A stretch of 5,677 bases of DNA from Sulfurovum sp. (GTDB lineage Bacteria; Campylobacterota; Campylobacteria; Campylobacterales; Sulfurovaceae): contig JALSTF010000008.1 in assembly GCA_026983895.1 (NCBI GenBank), positions 1 to 5,677 of the forward strand, in the 5' to 3' direction. Below are positions 1-5,532 of this stretch, one piece after another. The notes below the pieces were generated by a model. It did not search any database, was not told where the DNA came from, and saw nothing but the letters and a program-made list of their open reading frames with translations. Position 1 is the stretch's first letter, and each line of letters opens with the position of its first letter. The translations under genes and the position numbers were made by a program.

Positions 1-1
1 T

Positions 2-154
2 ACGGAGTTCAAAAGGCCGTCAGAGAAGGATATGCAGCAGTTTCAGGAGTATTTAACCAAAAGAGGACTACATTGCACCATTCGCGAGTCCAAGGGGCTG
101 GATATCTCAGCTGCATGCGGACAGTTGCGGGAACAAGAACTTGAAAGGAAATAG
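2..154 (+). CDS. rlmN: RlmN, dual-specificity 23S rRNA/tRNA adenine-C2 methyltransferase (C-terminal fragment)
   Basis: These are the last 50 codons of a gene that begins left of the window. RlmN is a radical-SAM enzyme that methylates C2 of A2503 in 23S rRNA and of A37 in some tRNAs, through a methyl-cysteine intermediate. The visible part contains RGLHCTIRESKGLDISAACG followed by QLREQE, which is the family's C-terminal signature. The Cys in AACGQL (fragment residue 39) corresponds to the methyl-carrying C355 of E. coli RlmN. The radical-SAM CxxxCxxC motif would lie upstream, outside the window. The gene ends in TAG, and the small membrane-peptide gene starts 5 bp later, so the two are probably cotranscribed. 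The family call is firm because this terminal motif is highly specific. Confidence 0.95.
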   Translation, partial: TEFKRPSEKDMQQFQEYLTKRGLHCTIRESKGLDISAACGQLREQELERK

Positions 155-159
155 CACAC

Positions 160-258
160 ATGCCTGATGTACAGATTGGTTTAGTTATATTTATTGTTTT
201 AGTCGTTGGTATCGGAGGCGGTTGGTTCGTCTATGAAGCCAACAGGGAAGAGAAATAG
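160..258 (+). CDS. small single-span membrane peptide, function unknown (32 aa)
   Basis: This short gene runs from ATG to TAG. An AAGGAA Shine-Dalgarno sequence (145-150) lies 9 nt before the ATG, within the last codons of rlmN. The product starts MPDVQIGLVIF. Residues about 5-24 form an uninterrupted hydrophobic stretch rich in Val, Ile and Gly, with a GIGGGW turn near its end. A short charged tail, EANREEK, follows. A single transmembrane helix is therefore likely; its orientation is unclear because the tail carries both acidic and basic residues. I do not recognise the family. It is reminiscent in size of the tiny subunits of respiratory complexes such as CcoQ or CcoS, but I see no specific motif linking it to them. 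Support comes from the ribosome binding site, the 5-bp spacing from rlmN, the coherent membrane segment and a strong hairpin right at the stop codon. Conservation in relatives is untested here. Confidence 0.7.
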   Translation: MPDVQIGLVIFIVLVVGIGGGWFVYEANREEK

Positions 259-288
259 TTTTTTCTCTTCCCTATCAATGGATTTTTT
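244..288 (+). terminator. hairpin with delayed T-run ending the rlmN unit
   Basis: AGGGAAGAGAAA (244-255) pairs perfectly over 12 bp with TTTCTCTTCCCT (262-273). The 6-nt loop, TAGTTT, contains the stop codon of the small membrane-peptide gene. A run of six T (283-288) follows about 10 nt after the stem. This is farther than in a textbook intrinsic terminator, so the structure may instead protect the 3' end of the mRNA. It lies at the convergence of the rlmN unit and the minus-strand pseudouridine synthase gene, where termination is expected. On the minus strand no T-run follows it. Confidence 0.55.
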
Positions 289-365
289 ACTTCATTTTCA
301 AGTTGAGCGAAGCACAACCACAGCAATGGTAAAAACGAACTTTCAAATCGTGCAGGAGACAGCAC

Positions 366-1301
366 CTATAGATCTCTATTAAATACCCTTTTCTCTTTGG
401 GGCATATCATCTTCGACATCTCCTCAAAATCGACCTTACTCTCTATATGGTAGTGTGCTCCGTACGGGAATGTCAGTGTCTGTGCATGCAGCATCAAACG
501 TTTTGCACCGGTCAGTACAAACCGTTCCTCTTCCGTCAGTTCACCTTCAAGATAGCGGTTGGCACTGTCGAATGTCGTGCCGTAGAGAGGATCACCCAAG
601 ATAGGATGTTTCACGTGAAACAAATGCACACGGATCTGATGGGTACGTCCTGTCGTCGGGTAGCAGGCGATCAGTGTCGCATCGAGACCGGTATTGTAGT
701 GTAGCGGAATGAAATCAGTATGGGCATGTTTACCCTCTTCGTGCAGGAACACTTTGTGTTTGCAGGTGGAGTAGTCGTTTCTGATTTTGATGGGAAGATC
801 AACGAAAAAGGATTTTTCCACTTTTCCGTCTACCCATGCGAGGTAACTTTTCTTTATTTTTTTTATCTCAAAAGCATTCTTCAGGTAGTGTTCTGCTTTT
901 TTGTGCTTGCTGGCAAGCAAGAGACCGGAGGTTTCCATATCGATGCGGTGTGTGGCGTTGGCGTTGTCTCCGGATACGGTACGGATCTCATCGAGCATGG
1001 AATAGGGGGTAGCCATCGTATTGGGATGCACAAGAACACCTGAGGGTTTCTCAAAGACCATAAAATCCTTTGTCTGAAAGAGGGGGTCCTGACCTTTTCC
1101 GGAAGGTTTGAAATAAACGATCTCCACTTCTCCTGCATCTATTTTAGTTCCAGGGTTGTAAATGGATTCTCCATTGACAATCAGACGGCCTTTACAAATG
1201 AGGCGTTGGGATTGGGCTTGTGTATAGTTGAATGTTTTCATGATATACAAAAAAGCGGAAATGGGTTGTTTCACGTGAAACATCTCTTTAACGAACGGCA
1301 A
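366..1301 (-). CDS. RluA-family 23S rRNA pseudouridine synthase
   Basis: This 311-aa protein isomerises specific uridines in rRNA to pseudouridine. An S4-like RNA-binding region covers about residues 14-65 (QRLICKGRLIVNG). The catalytic domain follows, with KPSGVLVHP at 85-93, the signature HRIDMETSG at 118-126 carrying the catalytic Asp121, TGRTHQIRVH at 217-226 and HPILGDPLYG at 232-241. Length is normal for the RluC/RluD type. The start codon is TTG (1299-1301), supported by AGGGGA (1307-1312) 5 nt upstream. The next ATG (codon 7) has AAAGAG directly against it, which is too close for a good ribosome binding site. The gene is divergent from purB and convergent with the rlmN unit. From memory, C. 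jejuni Cj0022c occupies the same place beside purB and nrdA. Unusually, the gene contains two perfect parS sites, at codons 7-12 and 227-232. Which uridine it modifies cannot be told from the sequence. Confidence 0.93.
   Translation of the reverse strand: MPFVKEMFHVKQPISAFLYIMKTFNYTQAQSQRLICKGRLIVNGESIYNPGTKIDAGEVEIVYFKPSGKGQDPLFQTKDFMVFEKPSGVLVHPNTMATPYSMLDEIRTVSGDNANATHRIDMETSGLLLASKHKKAEHYLKNAFEIKKIKKSYLAWVDGKVEKSFFVDLPIKIRNDYSTCKHKVFLHEEGKHAHTDFIPLHYNTGLDATLIACYPTTGRTHQIRVHLFHVKHPILGDPLYGTTFDSANRYLEGELTEEERFVLTGAKRLMLHAQTLTFPYGAHYHIESKVDFEEMSKMICPKEKRVFNRDL
607..622. other. parS: parS centromere site 1 (perfect 16-bp palindrome)
   Basis: The sequence TGTTTCACGTGAAACA is an exact, fully palindromic match to the bacterial chromosomal parS consensus TGTTNCACGTGAAACA bound by ParB/Spo0J. 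It lies inside the pseudouridine synthase gene. There it is read on the minus strand as Phe-His-Val-Lys-His, just before the conserved PILGDPLYG motif. The perfect match and the second identical copy 660 bp away make chance unlikely. No parA or parB gene is in the window. Confidence 0.88.
1267..1282. other. parS: parS centromere site 2 (perfect 16-bp palindrome)
   Basis: This is a second exact TGTTTCACGTGAAACA, centred 660 bp from site 1. It lies in the first codons of the pseudouridine synthase gene (read on the minus strand as Met-Phe-His-Val-Lys-Gln, residues 7-12), 17 nt inside the TTG start codon and about 100 bp from the purB start. ParB bound here could nucleate spreading over both divergent promoters. 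Role in segregation is inferred from the established function of this motif. Confidence 0.88.
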
Positions 1302-1381
1302 TGTTTTCCCCTGTTACAGTCGTGTATTTAACTGCGATTTGGGTAGAATAATAGCAAAATTTTACACACAGAAGGGTTAGT
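1302..1381. promoter_or_regulatory. divergent promoter region between the pseudouridine synthase gene and purB
   Basis: This 80-bp gap must hold the promoters for both divergent genes. For purB the best -10 is TAGAAT (1344-1349) in the context GGGTAGAATAAT, which resembles the extended -10 of Campylobacterota sigma-70 promoters. No convincing -35 is present, as is usual in this group. On the minus strand a TATTAT (1348-1353) overlaps it and could serve the pseudouridine synthase gene; TAAATA nearer to that gene (about 1325-1330) is an alternative. purB has an AAGGG ribosome binding site (1372-1376) with about 5 nt of spacing. Promoter positions are predictions only. Confidence 0.5.
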
Positions 1382-2713
1382 ATGGTAGAACGTTATTCAC
1401 GTGAAGAGATGGCAAAGAACTGGACTATGCAGGCAAAGTATCAGGCATGGCTTGAGGTGGAGCTTGCTGTGGTCAAAGCCTGGAACAAGTTGGGGCTTAT
1501 CCCTGATGAGGATGCGGAAAAAATCGTCAAAAATGCCGGTTTCTCAGTAGAACGTATCGATGAGATCGAAGCAGTGACACGCCACGACCTTATTGCATTT
1601 ACCACTTCCGTTTCCGAAACACTGGGTGAGGAGAGCCGATGGTTCCACTACGGGATGACTTCTTCCGATACAGTTGATACGGCTGTGGCTCTGCAAATGA
1701 CTGCTTCACTGAAGATCATTATCGAAGATGTGAAGATGATGATGGAATCTATCAAAAAAAGAGCCTATGAACACAAGATGACACTAATGGTGGGACGAAG
1801 CCATGGAATCCACGGAGAACCCATCACCTTCGGTCTGGTCCTGGCAGTCTGGTATGACGAAATGGCAAGGCACCTTGAAAACCTTGAACAGACCATGGAA
1901 GTTATTCGGGTAGGCCAGATCTCGGGAGCGATGGGGAACTTTGCCCATGCACCGCTTGAACTTGAGGAATATGCCATGGAAGAGCTCGGTCTCAAGGCTG
2001 CACCTGCTTCCAACCAGGTGATCCAACGAGACCGTTATGCCAGACTGGCATCGGCACTGGCACTGCTGGCTTCAAGCATCGAAAAGTTCGCGGTACAGGT
2101 ACGCCACTGGCAGCGTACGGAAGTGTATGAGGTAGAAGAGTATTTCGCCAAAGGACAGAAAGGCTCATCCGCTATGCCGCATAAACGCAATCCTATCCTG
2201 ACGGAGAACATTACGGGACTTGCACGCATTATCAGAGCCTATGCAACACCGGCTATGGAAAATGTGGCGCTCTGGCATGAGAGGGACATCTCCCACTCCT
2301 CTACAGAAAGATTCTGGCTGCCTGATTCTTTCATTACCTCGGACTTCATGCTGCATCGCATGAACAATGTTATTGCGAACATGACCGTGATGCCTGAGAA
2401 TATGATGAAGAACCTGAACCTTACCGGAGGGCTTGTCTTCTCTCAAAGAGTCCTTCTCGAACTGCCCAAAGCAGGTGTCAGCCGTGAAGATGCCTACAGG
2501 ATCGTACAGCGCAATGCCATGAAAGTCTGGGAAGAGATCCAGCAGGGCAAACCCACGGTGAATGAAAAAGGCGAATCCCTCTATCTTCAGTATCTTCTTG
2601 CAGATGAAGAGTTGAGAAACTCTCTGAGCGAAGAGCAGATCAGAGAGTGTTTCAACTATGATTACTATACGAAAAATGTTGACAAGATCTTTGACAGGGT
2701 GTTCACTAAATAA
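1382..2713 (+). CDS. purB: adenylosuccinate lyase
   Basis: PurB acts twice in purine synthesis, releasing fumarate from SAICAR to give AICAR and from adenylosuccinate to give AMP. The 443-aa protein has the usual length of the short bacterial PurB type and belongs to the fumarase/aspartase superfamily. Visible family motifs are TRHDLIAF at 66-73 (His68), TSSDTVDT at 93-100, GRSHGIHGEP at 138-147 with the general-acid His141, and the superfamily signature GSSAMPHKRNP at 261-271. That signature carries the catalytic serine (Ser262/263) on its flexible loop. The ATG start has AAGGG 5 nt upstream, and the N-terminus (MVERYSREEM) is typical for the family. It is transcribed away from the pseudouridine synthase gene. 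nrdA follows on the same strand after 246 bp, so cotranscription is possible but not obvious. Codons 4-9 include a degenerate parS-like palindrome. No truncation or missing catalytic residue is seen. Confidence 0.97.
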   Translation: MVERYSREEMAKNWTMQAKYQAWLEVELAVVKAWNKLGLIPDEDAEKIVKNAGFSVERIDEIEAVTRHDLIAFTTSVSETLGEESRWFHYGMTSSDTVDTAVALQMTASLKIIIEDVKMMMESIKKRAYEHKMTLMVGRSHGIHGEPITFGLVLAVWYDEMARHLENLEQTMEVIRVGQISGAMGNFAHAPLELEEYAMEELGLKAAPASNQVIQRDRYARLASALALLASSIEKFAVQVRHWQRTEVYEVEEYFAKGQKGSSAMPHKRNPILTENITGLARIIRAYATPAMENVALWHERDISHSSTERFWLPDSFITSDFMLHRMNNVIANMTVMPENMMKNLNLTGGLVFSQRVLLELPKAGVSREDAYRIVQRNAMKVWEEIQQGKPTVNEKGESLYLQYLLADEELRNSLSEEQIRECFNYDYYTKNVDKIFDRVFTK

Positions 2714-2723
2714 CGTCGTATGC

Positions 2724-2739
2724 GGTGGATATATCCACC
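2724..2739. repeat. perfect 16-bp palindrome after purB
   Basis: GGTGGATATATCCACC is a perfect inverted repeat 11 bp past the purB stop codon. As RNA it could fold with at most about 6 bp and a 4-nt loop. No T-run follows directly; the nearest T-rich stretch begins around 2755. It is therefore either a weak purB terminator stem or a protein-binding site. Each half, read as TATCCACC, partly resembles a DnaA box but is not a full match. Confidence 0.45.
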
Positions 2740-2877
2740 CTGCGGAAGATTATCTTGCTTTAAAAAAATTGCTTATATTTTCACAAACCCTCAGCGGGAC
2801 ATACTTTCCAAAACTATCACATTTTCTTATAAAAAACTTGCCTAAAAATGATACAGTAATTAACAAACATTCAAGTA

Positions 2878-2892
2878 TTTTTTCTGTAAAAT
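2878..2892 (+). promoter_or_regulatory. nrdA: predicted sigma-70 promoter (-10) of nrdA
   Basis: TAAAAT (2887-2892) is preceded by CTG and a T-run (2878-2883). This is the T-rich, -35-poor layout seen in Campylobacterota sigma-70 promoters. Transcription would begin near 2899, giving a leader of roughly 60 nt that contains the dyad at 2907-2931. It is a prediction from motif and position only. Confidence 0.45.
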
Positions 2893-2931
2893 CATTTCAT
2901 ATTTTCACTCATTTCATCTTGGAAAATGAGT
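2892..2931 (+). promoter_or_regulatory. nrdA: operator-like repeats and leader hairpin of nrdA
   Basis: TCATTTCAT occurs twice as a direct repeat (2892-2900 and 2909-2917), with starts 17 bp apart. The second copy overlaps an inverted repeat, ACTCATTT (2907-2914) with AAATGAGT (2924-2931), an 8-bp stem with a 9-nt loop. The cluster begins at the predicted -10 and ends 18 bp before the nrdA ribosome binding site. It could be a repressor site or a leader hairpin affecting early elongation or translation. It does not look like the NrdR box I know (ACACTATATATTGTGT-like). Confidence 0.35.
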
Positions 2932-2948
2932 TTGTTTTCAATTATTTT

Positions 2949-2954
2949 GGGGAG
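2949..2954 (+). promoter_or_regulatory. nrdA: ribosome binding site of nrdA
   Basis: GGGGAG lies 5 nt upstream of the ATG at 2960 and fixes that start. No competing in-frame start has similar spacing. Confidence 0.8.
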
Positions 2955-2959
2955 TACAC

Positions 2960-5329
2960 ATGATCAGAGTTGTAAAGCGTAACGGAAGAGTAGAGACACT
3001 GGATGTATCAAAGATCCAGAAGTACACATCGGCAGCAGTTGAAGGGCTTGAAGGTGTAAGCCAGAGCGAACTTGAAGTCGATGCGAAACTGCAGTTCCGG
3101 GATATGATAAACTCTGAAGAGATCCAGATGACACTGATCAAGACAGCGGTTGACAAGATCGATATCGACCGTCCGAACTGGACGTTCGTCGCTTCACGGC
3201 TTTTCCTTTACGACCTGTACCACAAAGTAACGGGCTTTACTGGCTACAATCATTTGCGTGAGCACTTTGAACGGGGTGAGAAAGAAGGGCGTATTGTTCT
3301 GGGCCTCAAGGACAAGTATGACCTGGATGACCTGAATGACTACCTCAAGCCAGAACGCGACCTTCAGTTCACCTATCTGGGCATCCGTACCCTTTATGAC
3401 AGGTATCTGCTCAAGGATAAAAGCGGTAAGCCTATGGAACTGCCACAGCAGCTTTTCATGGGAGTAGCGATGTTCCTGGCACAAAATGAATTCGACTGCC
3501 AGAGCTGGGCGAAGAAGTTCTACGATATTTTGAGCAAGTTCGAAGTGATGGCCGCAACGCCTACACTTTCCAATGCAAGAACGCCCAGACACCAGCTCAG
3601 CTCCTGCTATATCGGTTCCACTCCGGACAACATTGAAGGGATCTTCGACGGCTACAAAGAGATGGCACTGCTCTCCAAATTCGGCGGCGGTATCGGCTGG
3701 GACTGGACACTGGTCCGGGGTATGGGCTCTTTCATAGACGGTCATAAACATGCGGCAGGCGGTATCGTGCCTTTTCTCAAAATTGCCAACGATGTCGCCA
3801 TTGCCGTAGACCAGCTTGGTACACGTAAAGGTGCCATCGCTGTCTATATCGAACCGTGGCATGTGGATGTCAAGGATTTCCTTGACCTTAAAAAGAATTC
3901 CGGAGAAGAGCGCCGCAGGGCGCATGACCTTTTCCCCGCACTCTGGCTCAACGACCTCTTTATGAAACGTGTTGAAGAGGATGCGACATGGACGCTTTTC
4001 GATCCGTTCGAAGTGAATGAGTTGACAGAGCTTTACGGTGAGGCCTTCGAGAAACGCTACATCGAACTGGAACACTCCGATGACAACATTACAAGAGAAG
4101 TGATCTCTGCAAAAGGGCTCTGGAAAGAGATCCTCCGTTCCTACTTCGAGACAGGCAACCCTTTCCTTACTTTTAAAGATGCTGCCAACAAGGCCAACCC
4201 GAACAAGCATGCAGGGGTTATCCGTTCCTCGAATCTTTGTACAGAGATCTTCCAGAACACGGGACCCAACACGTACAAGACACGTTTCACCTTTACGGAC
4301 GGCCGTATTGAATCCTATGACGAGAACGAGATGCTTACGGTTGACAGCGGCGTGAAAAAGCCTGCCAAGAAGGTCACGGCACTTGACAGCCTGGACGGGA
4401 AACAGATATGGATCGTTGACAAAGAAAAGATCGACGGCGACACTGCGGTGTGCAACCTGGCTTCCATCAACCTCTCCAAGGTACACACGCAGGCAGACCT
4501 TGCCCGCGTCATTCCTACGGCCGTACGTATGCTTGACAATGTCATCGACCTGAACTTCTATCCTCTGGCAAAAGTAAAGCGAACCAATGAGAAGTCAAGA
4601 TCCATAGGACTCGGTGTCATGGGTGAAGCACAGATGCTTGCAGAAAACCGCATAGAGTGGGGAAGCCATGAACACTTCACGAAGATCGATGAGGTGATGG
4701 AGTCGGTCTCCTACTATACCATTGAAGCATCAAGCAATCTGGCGCTTGAGAAAGGAAAATACCCAACCTTCGAAGGCTCCGACTGGTCCAAGGGTATCTT
4801 CCCTATTGACAAAGCCAATGAGAATGCCTGTAAACTGGTTGACAGGGGCGGGCTTTTCGGCTACAGCCATGACTGGACGGCATTGAGAGAGAAAGTGAAA
4901 ACGGACGGTATGAGGAACGGCTATCTGATGGCGGTGGCACCGACCTCCTCTATCTCCATTCTGACAGGAACAACACAGGCGATCGAACCGGTCTACAAGA
5001 GAAAATGGTTCGAAGAGAACCTTTCCGGGCTCATCCCTGTCACCGCACCGAAGCTCTCCCCCGATACCTGGCAGTACTACACCCCGGCCTATGACCTTGA
5101 CCAGAACGTGCTCATCAAAGCCGGTGCCATCAGACAGAAGTGGATTGACCAGGGACAGTCGCTCAACATTTTCATCACGCTGGACAAAGCCAGCGGAAAG
5201 TACCTCAACGAGATCTATATGAATGCATGGAAGTTCGGCCTCAAGTCGACCTACTATCTGCGAAGCCAGTCTCCCGAAAGCAGCAACGATGTCGAAGACC
5301 GTTCCCAGGAGTGTGTCGGCTGCCAATAA
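2960..5329 (+). CDS. nrdA: ribonucleoside-diphosphate reductase, class Ia large (alpha) subunit
   Basis: NrdA reduces ribonucleoside diphosphates to deoxyribonucleotides, using a radical generated by the small subunit NrdB, which is not in this window. Residues about 1-90 form an ATP-cone (VVKRNGRVE at the start), the allosteric activity domain. In the catalytic barrel, SSCYIGS gives Cys216 and AVCNLASIN gives Cys498, the redox pair equivalent to E. coli C225/C462. NLCTE at 425-429 carries the active-site Asn425, Cys427 and Glu429. Tyr765-Tyr766 (STYYLRSQ) match the radical-transfer pair Y730/Y731. The C-terminal ECVGCQ supplies the shuttle cysteines 785 and 788, as CxxC where E. coli has CxxxxC. 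Residues between Cys427 and Cys498 number 70 against 22 in E. coli, so there is an insertion of about 48 residues, which I believe is typical of this lineage. The 789-aa gene appears complete. It follows purB as in C. jejuni and converges with gltA. Confidence 0.97.
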   Translation: MIRVVKRNGRVETLDVSKIQKYTSAAVEGLEGVSQSELEVDAKLQFRDMINSEEIQMTLIKTAVDKIDIDRPNWTFVASRLFLYDLYHKVTGFTGYNHLREHFERGEKEGRIVLGLKDKYDLDDLNDYLKPERDLQFTYLGIRTLYDRYLLKDKSGKPMELPQQLFMGVAMFLAQNEFDCQSWAKKFYDILSKFEVMAATPTLSNARTPRHQLSSCYIGSTPDNIEGIFDGYKEMALLSKFGGGIGWDWTLVRGMGSFIDGHKHAAGGIVPFLKIANDVAIAVDQLGTRKGAIAVYIEPWHVDVKDFLDLKKNSGEERRRAHDLFPALWLNDLFMKRVEEDATWTLFDPFEVNELTELYGEAFEKRYIELEHSDDNITREVISAKGLWKEILRSYFETGNPFLTFKDAANKANPNKHAGVIRSSNLCTEIFQNTGPNTYKTRFTFTDGRIESYDENEMLTVDSGVKKPAKKVTALDSLDGKQIWIVDKEKIDGDTAVCNLASINLSKVHTQADLARVIPTAVRMLDNVIDLNFYPLAKVKRTNEKSRSIGLGVMGEAQMLAENRIEWGSHEHFTKIDEVMESVSYYTIEASSNLALEKGKYPTFEGSDWSKGIFPIDKANENACKLVDRGGLFGYSHDWTALREKVKTDGMRNGYLMAVAPTSSISILTGTTQAIEPVYKRKWFEENLSGLIPVTAPKLSPDTWQYYTPAYDLDQNVLIKAGAIRQKWIDQGQSLNIFITLDKASGKYLNEIYMNAWKFGLKSTYYLRSQSPESSNDVEDRSQECVGCQ

Positions 5330-5349
5330 ACTGCCGCACCAATTTCCTC

Positions 5350-5364
5350 CTCTGCCCGGCAGAG
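5350..5364 (+). terminator. short hairpin after nrdA (weak terminator candidate)
   Basis: CTCTGC (5350-5355) pairs with GCAGAG (5359-5364) across a 3-nt CCG loop, beginning 20 bp after the nrdA stop. It is GC-rich and compact, but no T-run follows within 50 bp (the next is at about 5430). It could stabilise the mRNA 3' end or act with a termination factor. Weak as an intrinsic terminator. Confidence 0.3.
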
Positions 5365-5459
5365 AGACTGCTATTCCCCACAAAAATACAAAAATCCGCA
5401 TAGATAGTCTTAAATAGCTAAATAAACCCTTTTTGCTTTCTACCCACCTTTAGGTATGG

Positions 5460-5501
5460 AAAAAATAATAAAAGTGCTTATTTTGCTTCTGTAAAACAGA
5501 G
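5460..5501 (-). terminator. possible gltA terminator in the convergent region
   Basis: Read on the minus strand, gltA transcription meets a small hairpin, TCTGT/ACAGA (5488-5500). A second AT-only stem follows, AAAATAA (5462-5468) with TTATTTT (5478-5484), whose distal arm runs into six T on that strand. The same stems could act in the other direction for nrdA. Stems are weak, so confidence is low. The remainder of 5330-5532 shows no gene or recognisable element. Confidence 0.3.
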
Positions 5502-5532
5502 TTGCTGTGAAGGTGTAGCCCAGCAGAGGCAC

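Larger units (their letters stand above)
2714..2959. promoter_or_regulatory. nrdA: AT-rich intergenic region upstream of nrdA
   Basis: This 246-bp gap contains no credible gene. It opens with a 16-bp palindrome 11 bp after the purB stop. An AT-rich middle section follows in which I see nothing specific beyond one copy of ATATTTTCAC (2775-2784), repeated exactly at 2899-2908. The nrdA promoter and operator-like repeats occupy its last 80 bp. The length and the promoter-like content suggest nrdA is transcribed at least partly on its own. Confidence 0.6.

Noticed and set aside
447..1043. Two plus-strand open frames opposite the pseudouridine synthase gene
   Set aside because: Both are shadows of the minus-strand gene, whose conserved motifs leave no doubt about the coding strand.
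1302..1381. Purine riboswitch upstream of purB
   Set aside because: The 80-bp divergent gap has too little room after the predicted start site and shows no aptamer-like paired structure.
2658..2963. Plus-strand open frame spanning the purB end and the nrdA leader
   Set aside because: It overlaps the purB 3' end in another frame and runs through AT-rich regulatory sequence; its translation is low complexity and has no ribosome binding site.
2680..3160. Repeated GTTGACAAGATC at the purB end and in early nrdA
   Set aside because: Both encode Val-Asp-Lys-Ile in frame within real proteins; the repeat is explained by shared codon choice rather than a promoter -35 or mobile repeat.
4247..4450. Intein or mobile insertion within nrdA
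   Set aside because: The extra segment is only about 48 residues, lacks the Cys/Ser start and His-Asn splice end of inteins, and matches the surrounding codon use.
3194..4486. Long minus-strand open frame of 430 codons opposite nrdA
   Set aside because: It is antisense to a clearly functional nrdA, its translation shows no recognisable domain, and no ribosome binding site supports it. It results from nrdA's codon bias.
4730..5401. Minus-strand open frame of 223 codons overlapping the nrdA 3' end
   Set aside because: It is antisense to conserved NrdA sequence, with no family motif or upstream signals.
5330..5532. tRNA or small RNA gene between nrdA and gltA
   Set aside because: No cloverleaf, T-loop GTTCRA motif or compact multi-stem fold is visible; only weak isolated hairpins are present.
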